Of a DNA stretch of 64,000 nt, positions 48,881-58,152 are shown in pieces. Both the position numbers and the translations under genes were made by a program. How positions within the stretch are numbered: position 1 is the first letter of the stretch; each line of letters opens with the position of its first letter. Source of the stretch: Marisediminitalea alba (GTDB lineage: Bacteria > Pseudomonadota > Gammaproteobacteria > Enterobacterales > Alteromonadaceae); NCBI RefSeq assembly GCF_002993365.1, contig NZ_PVNP01000053.1, forward strand, positions 21,955 to 85,954, read 5' to 3'. The notes beneath the pieces are model-generated. The model was not told the DNA's origin. It made no database searches and saw nothing but the letters and a program-made list of their open reading frames with translations.

Positions 48881-49225
48881 ATGAAATTATCACTTTTGCC
48901 TTTATTAGCTGTTTCCTGCTTGTCATTTGCCCATACTTCAGCCCAGGCTGCACCAGAAATTAACAACACCGATACCACCATGGTTGTTGAACGCTCTGGT
49001 AAACCGCCTTTTAAGCGTACCTTTGTACAAGCCCGCACTGTTGATGTGGCCCAGTTTGAAACCAGCACGCAATGTGAAGACGTAAAAACCGTAACCCTGC
49101 GCGGCAAACCACCGTTTAAACGCTCTACCGAATGTGTTCGGGTTGTTGACGTTGCACAGTTTGAGGTCGGCTCAGAACAGTCAACCACTGACTTTAGCGG
49201 TAAACCACCGTTTAAGCGTCACTAA
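48881..49225 (+). CDS. Secreted protein with three GKPPFKR repeats
   Basis: A 114-residue protein with a signal peptide (residues 1-23, AQA cleavage). The mature part is an internal repeat: GKPPFKR at 40-46, 75-81 and 107-113, alternating with VDVAQFE at 54-60 and 89-95. Two Cys residues (65, 85) could form a disulfide. Each heptapeptide ends in a dibasic KR. I do not recognise a characterised family. ATG 48881 follows AAGGA. The gene stands alone between the protease and patatin genes. Confidence 0.75.
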   Translation: MKLSLLPLLAVSCLSFAHTSAQAAPEINNTDTTMVVERSGKPPFKRTFVQARTVDVAQFETSTQCEDVKTVTLRGKPPFKRSTECVRVVDVAQFEVGSEQSTTDFSGKPPFKRH

Positions 49226-49409
49226 TCCGCTCTGTGCTTCTTCCCCGGGGCCTGCCAGTCGGTTACCCGGGGATACTCTAAAAACACTTTTGATCCCCGC
49301 CCGCCCCGTCATTCGTTTATACCGATTAATCAATAAAATTTATTTCATCAATGGTTGTTGTTCCGGTACGGTAAATTAACGGTGACAGCAAAATAAACGG
49401 AATTGCATT

Positions 49410-50246
49410 ATGAAGCGTGCCCTCGTTGTAGAAGGAGGCGCCATGCGTGGGATCTTTGCCGCCGGCGTCCTCGACAGTTTTCAGCAGCAACAGTATAACC
49501 CTTTTGATCTGGTGGTAGGCGTTTCTGCCGGCGCTACCAGTGCAGCAGGCTACCTGACAGGTAATGCCGAACGTAATCGCCGCATTATCTTACGCATGGC
49601 AACCCAGCGGGACTTTTTTAATCCACTGCGATTTGTCATGAAAGGCCATATGACCGACGTAAAATGGCTGTGGTGTGAATCCCGTGATCGCTACCCTCTC
49701 AACGTGGACGCACTGAGCCAGCAGGTACCGCTGCAGGTGGCGATTACCAATATGCATACTGGCCGAGCCGAGTATCATCAGGCGACTGCAGAAAACATTG
49801 ATGAACTAATGGAAGCTACCTGCGCCCTGCCGCTGGTTTACCGTACACCGCCACAACTGGAGGATGATTTTTATGTGGATGGTGGCGTGGCCGACGCTAT
49901 TCCGGTACAACATGCTTATCAGCAAGGCTGTCGCGACATTACGGTTATTCTGTCGCAGTCCTGGGGCTATCAGAAACCAGAAGAAAAAACACCGTGGATG
50001 ACCGACAAGATGTTTGCCGATTATCCGGCACTGATCAATACAATCCACCAGCGCAGTGCCACCTATAACGAGACACTGAAGTTTATTGCCAATCCGCCGG
50101 CCGATTGCAAAATACAAATAATCGCGCCGCCGGCAGACTTTCCGGTAAAACGTCTGACCATGAATAAAGCCAGGCTGATTAAAGGTTACCGAATGGGCCG
50201 TCAGTGTGCGCAGCAATATTTCAGTCAGTATACCCGGGCCGCTTAG
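49410..50246 (+). CDS. Patatin-like phospholipase
   Basis: A 278-residue cytoplasmic patatin-family acyl hydrolase, similar to E. coli YjjU. The oxyanion hole is EGGAMRG (8-14), the nucleophile Ser is in GVSAGATS (near 43) and the dyad Asp is in VDGGVADAIP (near 156). It would hydrolyse ester bonds of lipids or other acyl esters. It overlaps the DUF445 gene convergently by four bases. Confidence 0.9.
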   Translation: MKRALVVEGGAMRGIFAAGVLDSFQQQQYNPFDLVVGVSAGATSAAGYLTGNAERNRRIILRMATQRDFFNPLRFVMKGHMTDVKWLWCESRDRYPLNVDALSQQVPLQVAITNMHTGRAEYHQATAENIDELMEATCALPLVYRTPPQLEDDFYVDGGVADAIPVQHAYQQGCRDITVILSQSWGYQKPEEKTPWMTDKMFADYPALINTIHQRSATYNETLKFIANPPADCKIQIIAPPADFPVKRLTMNKARLIKGYRMGRQCAQQYFSQYTRAA

Positions 50247-51532
50247 ACAAGCTGACTGATGGCATATTCAATAGTAAACAGCACACCGCCAATCAGGCCA
50301 CCAACCAGGGTGCCGTTAATACGCACTTTCTGCAGGTCCTTACCGATATTTAATTCAATCTGACGCGCCATGTCGGTGGCATCCCAGCTTTCAATGGTGC
50401 GGCGAATATGGTCGGTAAGAAAACCGGCCAGTTCCGGAGCGATATAACGGGCAGCTACGCCAATATGATGATTTACTGCTGCTTGTAAGTCTTTATCGGC
50501 TAAAAGTCTCGCGCCAGTGTCGCTGAACAACCGGCTCAGTCGGTTTACCACCTGACCGTCGGCGTTGGCCAGATCATCACTTAACCACTGATGAATATCC
50601 TGCCAGATGCGCTGCAGGTAATTGTGCAGAGCCTCGCTTTCCAGTAGCCGGTTACGGAAATCTTCAAGCTTTTGCTGCGCCACCGGGTCCGTTTCCAGAC
50701 CGTCGATAAAGCGGGAGATTTGTTCGTTTAACGCCTGCCTGACCGGGTGCGCCGGATCGTTATTTATATCCTGCAGAGTGTGGCTAACGGCACTAACGGC
50801 AATTGCTGCTCCCTGCTCACTTAACCAGCCAGAAGGCAGTATTTTCTCCAGCCGGCGATACTCGGTTTTCAGCCAGATGTTGAGCTTATCGGCAATAAGT
50901 GCCTGGGTTTCTTCGCTTTGTAGTGCGCCGGCCAGCTTATCGATGAGCTTATCCACCAGCTGTTGGTGACGGTTATCTCTGGTCATCACTCTTAGGGAAC
51001 CGGCCAGCAGTGCAGCCATGGGGATTTTGCGCAAGCCGCGGTCTACCGAGCGGCGCAGAGCTTGTTGAATGGGCGTGTCATCAATCACGTTTAATAAGCC
51101 GGTAAGACTGTCGGCCACATAATGGGCCAGGCGTGCAGCATTGTTACTTTGCGATAACCACAGGCCCATGGCTTTTGCCGGAGAACTGCGCGCCACCAGG
51201 GATTCGATAGCCTGTTCATGAAAGAACTTTTCCTTCACAAACTCGGCCAGGTTGGCGGCTATCGTGCGCTGATTGCGAGCCACAATATTGGTATGGGGGA
51301 TCGGCTTAAAGGCCGGAATAGGCCGAAATAACGCGCTTACGGCAAACCAGTCAGCCAGCCCCCCTACCAACGCGGCCTCGGCCATCATTTTAATTAAGCC
51401 CAGAGCAGTATGGTTACTCATCGATGGTTGTAAGGTTTGCCACACACTGATGCAGATAAACAGGCCCGCCGCGCCGAGTAACCAGAGTCCGGCCTGTCGT
51501 TTTGCCCGGCTCAATTGTAGCGCTTTATCCAT
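50243..51532 (-). CDS. DUF445 family membrane protein (YjiN-like)
   Basis: A 429-residue protein. Hydrophobic helices lie at the N-terminus (about residues 13-33) and C-terminus (VGGLIGGVLFTIEYAIS), with a long helical middle region. The DUF445 motif GGLADWFAVSALFRPIPAFK, PIPHTNIVARNQRTIAANLA is plain. The family is widespread and uncharacterised; the protein probably crosses or spans the envelope. ATG 51532 is preferred over 51541. Confidence 0.87.
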   Translation of the reverse strand: MDKALQLSRAKRQAGLWLLGAAGLFICISVWQTLQPSMSNHTALGLIKMMAEAALVGGLADWFAVSALFRPIPAFKPIPHTNIVARNQRTIAANLAEFVKEKFFHEQAIESLVARSSPAKAMGLWLSQSNNAARLAHYVADSLTGLLNVIDDTPIQQALRRSVDRGLRKIPMAALLAGSLRVMTRDNRHQQLVDKLIDKLAGALQSEETQALIADKLNIWLKTEYRRLEKILPSGWLSEQGAAIAVSAVSHTLQDINNDPAHPVRQALNEQISRFIDGLETDPVAQQKLEDFRNRLLESEALHNYLQRIWQDIHQWLSDDLANADGQVVNRLSRLFSDTGARLLADKDLQAAVNHHIGVAARYIAPELAGFLTDHIRRTIESWDATDMARQIELNIGKDLQKVRINGTLVGGLIGGVLFTIEYAISQLV

Positions 51533-51762
51533 AAATTCCATCCCTGTTCACGGTCGGTTGCTGGTAATGATGTATAGGCAAATAGCCGTTAAGCAAGGGA
51601 AAACACACTGATCCCCACACTTTATTTATACCTTTAAATTTTTTAAAAATTTATTTTTACTATTTTGCATCCAGTCTGGTAACTCGCACGTTTGGCTAAT
51701 GACGGCTGCTTTAAATCACCCTGCAGTATGGCAGTCTTACTCATTACAAGGAGATACGGAAA

Positions 51763-53826
51763 ATGAATACAAAATATCATTGGAGCTTAGGCCCGTCGAT
51801 CATCGCCCTGTCACTCACCCTGGCACTTGGCGGCTGCGTGGATGACGGTGATACTGGTCCTGCAGGCCCGGCTGGAATGGATGGCGCGGATGGTAGTGAT
51901 GGAAGCGATGGCGCACCGGGATTACCCCAAGGCGTGTTCTTAATTGCCAACAACGGCGATTCAAATCGCGGCACCCTGACCCGGGCTGACCAAAATGCGG
52001 CGATGTTAAGCCAGTTCACCAGTGGCAATAATGAAGGTGTGATGCTCGATAGCACTGGTAATCTGTTTCAGGCTGGCGACAGCAGTACCGGAAGCTTACG
52101 AACGGTGTGCCGAATGACATCCCGCTCCGGCGGCATGTATATGCCTTCTTATGACAAAGATATCACCGGGGCCAACACCGGCCTTACCAACCCTAAAGGG
52201 ATCCATCTGGCCGAGCACAGCGGCATGGTGTTTGTGGCGGATTTTAATGGCATGCGGATCAGCATTTTTGGCAGTCAGGCAGCAGGCGATGTAACGCCGG
52301 TTGCAGAAATTCCGCTGTCGGCCAAGCCATGGGATGTCACGTTAGATGAAGTTAACGACCGGATGTATGTGGCTCTCACCGACGGTACTGTAGCCGTTTA
52401 TGATAATGTCATGGGGTCTGGTTTTGCGCCTACAGTCATGCGTTCTATTGTACCGGCAGATGCCGATGGAAATCAGCTCTCAGTAAACTTGCACGGTATT
52501 GTTTATGACGCCGGGAGCGATCGTCTGGTTGTATCTGATGTGGGCGATGCGGCCGTGGCCGATGATGGCCAGCTGTTTGTGATCAATAATGCTGCAATGG
52601 CGGATGGTAATACATTACCTGCCCGTCAGGTTGGCGGCCCGATGTCGATGCTGGGTAATCCGGTAGACATTATTCTTACCGGCACAACTTTGCGTGTGGC
52701 AGAAAAGTCGAACGATGCCATCCTTGTTTTCACTAACATTTTCGATGGGCCGGATGGCGACATGGCCCCCACCCTTGCAACCACTACCAGTAAACCAGAG
52801 TCTCTGGCTCAGGTGATGCCGGCGATGGACCTGATGGATGCATCGGACAATGCGCTCACCGCCACAACCATCAATGGCATTGTGGTATCGAGTAATCCCT
52901 CGGCAGCGGGCCCGACCACCGGCCAAATCTCCCGTTACAGTGCAGTACTCAGCAGTACCCTGGGCAGCTTTGATGCGGGCATGAGCATTGAAAGTGTTAC
53001 CATAGACGCCTTAGGCGATGGTGCCGTTACCTTCGATGATATCGATTCAGCCATGGGTGGAGTACTCATCATCAACCGCCTGGCCAGCATGCGGGATGAC
53101 GACAGTTACACAATGTCTCAGGATCACATGATTATGGGAGCCAATACAGGTTTGGTTACACCGAAGGGGGTGGACGTGTCGTCTGCTCACGGACTGGTCT
53201 TTGTGGCTGAGTTCAATCCCGATACCCCAGCGGTGCAGGTATTTTCGTCTTGCGCGACGGGAGATGTAGCGCCACTGCTCTCACTGGTTGCCGGTAACGA
53301 TGCGCGCCCGTGGGACGTTGACTACGATGCTGCCACCGACCGTGCCTTTGTGGCCCTGACTAACGGTACTGTAGCGGTATTTGACGAAGTCACCCGCAAA
53401 CTCATGTCGGGCATGACAACGATTACCGGTGAAGACCGCTTAATTACGCCAGCTATAGGCGGAGCGCCCATCACTGCGCCAACTAACATTCATGGCATAG
53501 ACTACGATCCGCAGTCTGATAGTCTGGTAATTTCTGATGTGGGCAGCGCCGCCAGTGCAACCGACGGTAAGCTCTATGTTATTCCGGCAGCCGGTATGGC
53601 AAATGGCTTAGCTGAGATGAGTGTAATGATTGCCGGACCGAACTCTATGCTCGGCAACCCGGTAGACTTAATGCTCAGCAATGGCCATGTGTATGTTGCA
53701 GAGAAGTCTAACAACGTGATCATGCGCTTTGATAATATTCTCAATAGCGCCAGTGGCGACATCGCCGCGGATTACAGCATGAGTTACACCGCGCCGGAAT
53801 CGGTCGTTGTGGTGCCAGTTGACTAA
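51763..53826 (+). CDS. Lipoprotein with collagen-like segment and duplicated beta-propeller-like domain
   Basis: A 687-residue lipoprotein with the lipobox LGGC (Cys25), followed by about nine G-X-Y triplets (GDTGPAGPAGMDGADG and on). The rest is two homologous units of about 200-250 residues: LTNPKGIHLAEHSGMVFVAD, AVYDNV and MLGNPVDIILTGTTLRVAEK in the first match LVTPKGVDVSSAHGLVFVAE, AVFDEV and MLGNPVDLMLSNGHVYVAEK in the second. The repeats resemble NHL/lactonase-type propeller blades. It is probably an outer-membrane surface protein; no function is known. A strong AAGGAG site precedes ATG 51763, and a terminator follows. Confidence 0.82.
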   Translation: MNTKYHWSLGPSIIALSLTLALGGCVDDGDTGPAGPAGMDGADGSDGSDGAPGLPQGVFLIANNGDSNRGTLTRADQNAAMLSQFTSGNNEGVMLDSTGNLFQAGDSSTGSLRTVCRMTSRSGGMYMPSYDKDITGANTGLTNPKGIHLAEHSGMVFVADFNGMRISIFGSQAAGDVTPVAEIPLSAKPWDVTLDEVNDRMYVALTDGTVAVYDNVMGSGFAPTVMRSIVPADADGNQLSVNLHGIVYDAGSDRLVVSDVGDAAVADDGQLFVINNAAMADGNTLPARQVGGPMSMLGNPVDIILTGTTLRVAEKSNDAILVFTNIFDGPDGDMAPTLATTTSKPESLAQVMPAMDLMDASDNALTATTINGIVVSSNPSAAGPTTGQISRYSAVLSSTLGSFDAGMSIESVTIDALGDGAVTFDDIDSAMGGVLIINRLASMRDDDSYTMSQDHMIMGANTGLVTPKGVDVSSAHGLVFVAEFNPDTPAVQVFSSCATGDVAPLLSLVAGNDARPWDVDYDAATDRAFVALTNGTVAVFDEVTRKLMSGMTTITGEDRLITPAIGGAPITAPTNIHGIDYDPQSDSLVISDVGSAASATDGKLYVIPAAGMANGLAEMSVMIAGPNSMLGNPVDLMLSNGHVYVAEKSNNVIMRFDNILNSASGDIAADYSMSYTAPESVVVVPVD

Positions 53827-53845
53827 TCTAACTGTCAGTAACCAA

Positions 53846-53873
53846 AGCGCCCAGTCCCCGGGCGCTTTTTTTA
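53846..53873 (+). terminator. Terminator of the collagen-like lipoprotein gene
   Basis: AGCGCCC (53846-53852) and GGGCGCT (53860-53866) followed by a run of T. Confidence 0.88.
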
Positions 53874-53885
53874 TTTTCAATACTA

Positions 53886-54195
53886 AACCACCTACTAAGG
53901 TAGGTGGTTATCGCTCGAGGTATGGTTTTGACTGCATAGATATAAGCTAGCTAGGAAAGTTGTTTATAGGTCTTTGTCGGAATCGCCGACCGCGACCAGA
54001 GGGTGTTGTGCGACCCGGTGACCGTGAACCACTCTGGACTCCCCGCAGCCCTTATCAGTGAACAGCGTCATCGTCGCTGGCAGAACAAACTAGACCGTCA
54101 ATGACGGCACATCCATGTGCCGCATCGACTGAATCCTCATCCATTATGATTCTTCTAGTTTGTTATGTATGCCAGCGACGATGACAACACTGAAG
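53886..54195. ncRNA. Highly structured noncoding region, possible structured RNA
   Basis: Between two genes there are some 300 bases without a credible frame but dense in complementary arms. They are a 10-bp stem with TAAG loop (53886-53909), GTCGG/CCGAC (53976-53990), CCAGAG/CTCTGG (53996-54037), and a long imperfect hairpin whose arms are TCATCGTCGCTGGCA (54068-54082) and TGCCAGCGACGATGA (54170-54184), with an inner pair ACAAACTAGA/TCTAGTTTGT and two small hairpins in its loop (54095-54107, 54106-54121). This density is far above the neighbouring gaps. I do not recognise the family; the segment ACTGCATAG...ATAAGC...AGGAAA at 53931-53958 recalls IscB-associated omega (HEARO) RNA, but weakly. 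Strand unknown. A mobile element remnant is an alternative. Confidence 0.4.
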
Positions 54196-54297
54196 AAGGG
54201 CACAAGTAATATTCTTTCTCCGATGTAAATATTCCATTAAAGGGATAAGGCAAAACCACATTCTTCAGAAAGTGGATACTTTACTTTTAGGAATAGG

Positions 54298-55305
54298 TTA
54301 CTTATACAGCTCCACCACGCCGTTTTTACCCACGCCTATACAGCCTTTCTCAGCCTGACAGGCCAGGCTCCAGATATTACTTTGGCTGACTATTTGCCAT
54401 TTATCGGCGCCAGGTTTTAATACTGCCACGCCCTGAGGATTACTCACCCAGTACTCAACGCCTTCGGTTGTAGCCAGTAAAGCTGAGCCATATACAGCGC
54501 CTTGTAATGGTAATTCAGGTAATGCCTGCCAGGTATCACTATTAAAGAAATATTGCCAAGCACTGGCCGGAGCGCCAGCAAGCTTAAGACTGCCGCCACT
54601 GACAAACACGGTATTTACTGTTGCCTGCACAGAGAAAATCCCACCAGCCTCGCCGCCGGCAATCGGGCTTTCAATACTTTGCCATTGGTTTCCCTCAAGC
54701 ATCAGTAGCCGCGGCGTATCACCATTACCGGTGCCAATCACAACTCCTCTGCCGGGAGCCTCATTGAGGCAGGTACCGCTGGAGGCAAACCCGCCCTCTG
54801 ATGACTGGGCTTTGATGGGCAGAGACTGTCTTTGCCAGTTTAGTCCGCCATCGCTGGTGGCCAGCACAAACAAGCCCTGCTCATCGGAATCGCCATACAG
54901 CCAGCCCATGGTCAGCGAAGTCATATAAAAGCAGTCATAAAAGGTGCTTTGCTGCTGCCCCTGTGACACCTGCTGCCAGTGCTTGCCGTTATCATCACTG
55001 ATAAACATGCCGGAATCCGGCCCTTCCCCGGCACTCATCACCAACAGGCGGCCGTTAGTAAGCCGTTGATTATCACGAAACTGCCTGTTATCAGAGCCTG
55101 TTGGAGCGGGTATCTGCTGCCAGCTTGCGCCATCATCGCCAGACAAATAAATCCCACCAGAGGTACCGGAAGCTACTGCGTAATTATCCTGCCAGGTGAC
55201 AGCCTGAAACGAGACATTTTCATCTAACTGATGAACGGTTACACCGGCTCTGGCCACTGGCAACAAACTGGCATAAACCAAAACAGACAAGAGGAGTGTT
55301 TTCAT
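54298..55305 (-). CDS. Secreted BNR-repeat (YCF48/sialidase-like propeller) protein
   Basis: A 335-residue protein with a signal peptide (MKTLLLSVLVYASLLPVARA). It contains Asp-box motifs such as SGDDGASW, SDDNGKHW and TSDGGLNW, the mark of BNR/sialidase-like or YCF48-like beta-propellers. Catalytic sialidase residues are not evident, so it is probably a binding or assembly protein in the periplasm. The two Cys at the C-terminal region may form a disulfide. No neighbour indicates its partner. Confidence 0.8.
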   Translation of the reverse strand: MKTLLLSVLVYASLLPVARAGVTVHQLDENVSFQAVTWQDNYAVASGTSGGIYLSGDDGASWQQIPAPTGSDNRQFRDNQRLTNGRLLVMSAGEGPDSGMFISDDNGKHWQQVSQGQQQSTFYDCFYMTSLTMGWLYGDSDEQGLFVLATSDGGLNWQRQSLPIKAQSSEGGFASSGTCLNEAPGRGVVIGTGNGDTPRLLMLEGNQWQSIESPIAGGEAGGIFSVQATVNTVFVSGGSLKLAGAPASAWQYFFNSDTWQALPELPLQGAVYGSALLATTEGVEYWVSNPQGVAVLKPGADKWQIVSQSNIWSLACQAEKGCIGVGKNGVVELYK

Positions 55306-55374
55306 AAGCGGGGCAGAAATCCTTGGTTAAATTTGCTAACATTAAAATTATCATACAATTAGAAATAGCATTCT

Positions 55375-55818
55375 ATGGCAAAGCCAAAACCCATAATAGA
55401 AATAGTCACTTATGGTATTCACACCAAGTGGGATGCCGACGCCAAAGCACTACCTAAAATTAAGACGTTCACCAATCATATTCCATTGGAGCTGGATATA
55501 GAATTTGGCTTTATTGTTAACATAAAGCGCGCCAAAAATCAGCAGGTTCGCTATTGCATTTATCATCCCGACATTCCCGACGAAGACGGTATTCCAATGC
55601 CGCCCTTCGACGGCGAGGAGTATATTCGCTCCAATGACTGGGATTTCTATCTGGGCGATACGCTTTGGCAACCGCTGAGTAACAAAGTGGGCGACTGGCG
55701 AATGACCCTGGAACTGAATGGCCGGATCATTGCGGATAAAACCTTTACCGTCGAAGACGACCTGCCTTACGACGGCGCGCAGTTCTGGCAACGGGGTAAA
55801 CCCAAACTTCGGCGCTAA
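55375..55818 (+). CDS. DUF3859 family protein
   Basis: A 147-residue soluble protein without a signal peptide. The pattern IVTYGIHTKWDADAKALPKI, HIPLELDIEFGFIVNIKRAK and WQPLSNKVGDWRMTLELNGR looks like an all-beta domain and fits DUF3859 as I recall it. Function unknown. It is divergent from the BNR-repeat gene across 69 bases. Confidence 0.68.
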   Translation: MAKPKPIIEIVTYGIHTKWDADAKALPKIKTFTNHIPLELDIEFGFIVNIKRAKNQQVRYCIYHPDIPDEDGIPMPPFDGEEYIRSNDWDFYLGDTLWQPLSNKVGDWRMTLELNGRIIADKTFTVEDDLPYDGAQFWQRGKPKLRR

Positions 55819-56015
55819 TCCAGATCTGGTGGCTTGCCATGTTTTCGGGCAATTTTGCACCGTTGTGACACATTCGGCCGGCCATCAGGAATAACAACCT
55901 CTGTTTAAACAATCGGTTAGATTTTTACCTGCCAGGGAATAATCCTTGCAAAACATACCTGAATGATCTCCACAAAAACCCGATGAATACCATCTGACAA
56001 GAATACGGAGTGTGT

Positions 56016-57011
56016 ATGCAAGCATTTATCGAAGGTATGCCAAAGGCAGAGTTACATGTTCATATTGAGGGCACGTTGGAACCCGAACTGAGCTTTGCGC
56101 TGGCGAAGAAAAATAACATCGAACTCCCCTACGATACCCCTGAAGCACTGATCGCTGCTTACGATTTCCACGACTTACCCTCTTTTCTGAAAATTTATTA
56201 TGCCGGAATGAGCGTGCTGATAGATGAAGACGATTTTTATCAGCTAACCTGGGATTACCTGGAAAAAGCCGCGTCGCAGAATGTGGTGTATACCGAATTA
56301 TTCTTTGACCCCCAGGGCCACACCAGTCGCGGGGTTAGTTTTGATACGGTGATCACCGGGATCAGAAAGGCGCAGACAGCGGCAGAAGAAAAGCTGGGGA
56401 TCCGCAGCCAGCTCATAATGTGCTTTTTGCGCAATATGTCGGCCGAAAGCGCCATGGAACATTTAGTTATGGCCAAGCCTTACCTTGGCTGGCTGGTTGG
56501 AGTGGGACTTGACTCCGATGAGCACAACAACCCACCGGTAAAATTTCGTGAGGTGTTTAAGCTGGCCAAAGAATGGGGCCTCAAGCTCACCATGCATTGT
56601 GACGTGAACCAGAAAAACACCCTGGAGCATATTCGTCAGGTCATCGAAATTATCGGCGTAGACCGCATTGATCACGGGGTTAACTCGCTGGAATCTGATG
56701 ACCTTTGCGAACTGATTAAAAGCCACAAACTGGGGCTCACCGTGTGCCCGGTATCCAATCAGTTTGTGGTGCAGTCGTTAACCTCCAACGAAATTCGCCA
56801 GATGCTCGATAAAGGCATGCTGGCCACCATCAATTCCGACGATCCGGCTTATTTTCGGGCATATATGAACGAAAACCTGATTGCCTTGCAGCAAGAGGGC
56901 GACTTTAGCCGAGAAGAACTTAAAACGTTGATGGCCAATGCCTTTACCGTGACCTGGTTACCCGAAGACGATAAGCAAGTCTATCTGGATCAGCTCAACG
57001 CGTATTGTTAA
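56016..57011 (+). CDS. Adenine deaminase (adenosine-deaminase fold)
   Basis: A 331-residue enzyme of the adenosine/AMP deaminase superfamily, with the zinc ligands in PKAELHVHIEGT, the His of LTMHCDVNQ, IDHGVNSL, and the Asp-Asp of INSDDPAYFRAYMNEN. The NSDDPAYF form, rather than the adenosine deaminase NTDDP, points to the adenine deaminase subgroup that makes hypoxanthine from adenine. ATG 56016 follows ACGGAG. This is unrelated in fold subfamily to the lipoprotein at 44267-46207, so the window holds two adenine-deaminase-type families. Confidence 0.9.
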   Translation: MQAFIEGMPKAELHVHIEGTLEPELSFALAKKNNIELPYDTPEALIAAYDFHDLPSFLKIYYAGMSVLIDEDDFYQLTWDYLEKAASQNVVYTELFFDPQGHTSRGVSFDTVITGIRKAQTAAEEKLGIRSQLIMCFLRNMSAESAMEHLVMAKPYLGWLVGVGLDSDEHNNPPVKFREVFKLAKEWGLKLTMHCDVNQKNTLEHIRQVIEIIGVDRIDHGVNSLESDDLCELIKSHKLGLTVCPVSNQFVVQSLTSNEIRQMLDKGMLATINSDDPAYFRAYMNENLIALQQEGDFSREELKTLMANAFTVTWLPEDDKQVYLDQLNAYC

Positions 57012-57153
57012 AGACGACCACCAGAGGCCGACCCTGAAGCATTTTATTAATGAAGAATAACGCTGGAATTCATTAGTCGATGGCTTTAGGGTACAGACCC
57101 ATTGTATTCGTCTTCTTCAGTCACCTTATGTGACCTCTGTTCAAGGAGTTATC

Positions 57154-58152
57154 ATGAACCTGCCTTCCCCTTATTTACTTTTTATCGGCAATGCTACGGA
57201 TCCGCTCAGCATCAAAATGGCTAAGAGCGCGGCGGACTGGAGCCCTGAGATGTGCGTGGGCGAATATTCCCTGCCAGGCTGCAGTGTGACCACCGGCCTG
57301 CCAGCCATGACCATCGAAGAAGGTGCGCAACAAGGCGCCAAAGCATTTGTACTGGGTTTTGCCAACAGCGGCGGCGTGCTTGACCCGTCGCTGGTTGCTT
57401 CCATTATTACCGCCCTGGAAGCCGGCATGGATATTATTAATGGCCTGCACGATAAACTGGCTGATATTCCTGAAATAGCTGAAAAAGCCCAGGCACTCGG
57501 TCGCCGCCTGATAGACATTCGCCACCCCACCACCAAATTTAAAACCGGTACCGGCGTCAAACGCCCGGGCAAACGTTTGCTGACCGTAGGTACGGATTGT
57601 TCAGTGGGTAAAATGTACACCACACTGAGCCTGGCCCGAGGCATGCAGAGTCAAGGCATAAAAGCCACCTTCCGGGCCACGGGCCAGAGCGGTATTCTGG
57701 TTGCCGGTGAAGGCGTAGCCGTCGATTGCGTAGTCTCTGACTTTATCTCCGGTAGTGTTGAAGCACTCTGCCCGGCCAACGACGATGACCACTGGGATTT
57801 AATCGAAGGTCAGGGCTCGCTGTATCATCCGGCTTTTGCAGGCGTTAGCTTAGGACTGTTACACGGCTCGCAACCTGACGCACTGGTTATTTGCCACGCA
57901 TTGAACCGTGACCACATGCGCGCCCTGCCTGGTCGTCCACTCCCCAGTCTTGAACAGGTGATTGAAATGAATCTCACCGCCGCGCGGATCACTAACCCCG
58001 ATGTGAAGGTGATTGGCGTATCGGTAAACACGTCTTCGGTCAGCGAAGATGAAGCCCTGGTCTATTGCAATAGCGTGACCGAGCAGCTTGGCCTGCCTTG
58101 TGTCGACCCGATCCGCCACGGCGTTGGCGCGTTAGTGGAGGCATTGGAATGA
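57154..58152 (+). CDS. dgcN: DUF1611 protein DgcN (D-glutamate catabolism, N-acetyltransferase)
   Basis: A 332-residue DUF1611 protein. It has a P-loop-like segment TVGTDCSVGKMYTTLSLARG near residues 149-168, the region that gave rise to NTPase annotations of this family. In marine Pseudoalteromonas, DgcN is described as acetylating D-glutamate so that DgcA can racemise the N-acetyl form. ATG 57154 follows CAAGGAG. The stop overlaps the dgcA start (ATGA), so the pair is coupled; this pairing is what makes the DgcN call likely. Confidence 0.85.
   Translation: MNLPSPYLLFIGNATDPLSIKMAKSAADWSPEMCVGEYSLPGCSVTTGLPAMTIEEGAQQGAKAFVLGFANSGGVLDPSLVASIITALEAGMDIINGLHDKLADIPEIAEKAQALGRRLIDIRHPTTKFKTGTGVKRPGKRLLTVGTDCSVGKMYTTLSLARGMQSQGIKATFRATGQSGILVAGEGVAVDCVVSDFISGSVEALCPANDDDHWDLIEGQGSLYHPAFAGVSLGLLHGSQPDALVICHALNRDHMRALPGRPLPSLEQVIEMNLTAARITNPDVKVIGVSVNTSSVSEDEALVYCNSVTEQLGLPCVDPIRHGVGALVEALE

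Noticed and set aside
49243..49273. Terminator after the GKPPFKR gene
   Set aside because: CCCCGGG and CCCGGGG can pair, but no T-run follows; it may be only a structured spacer.
54056..54192. Integron attC site or retron msd stem
   Set aside because: The long hairpin lacks recognisable attC core sites, and there is no integrase or reverse transcriptase in the window.
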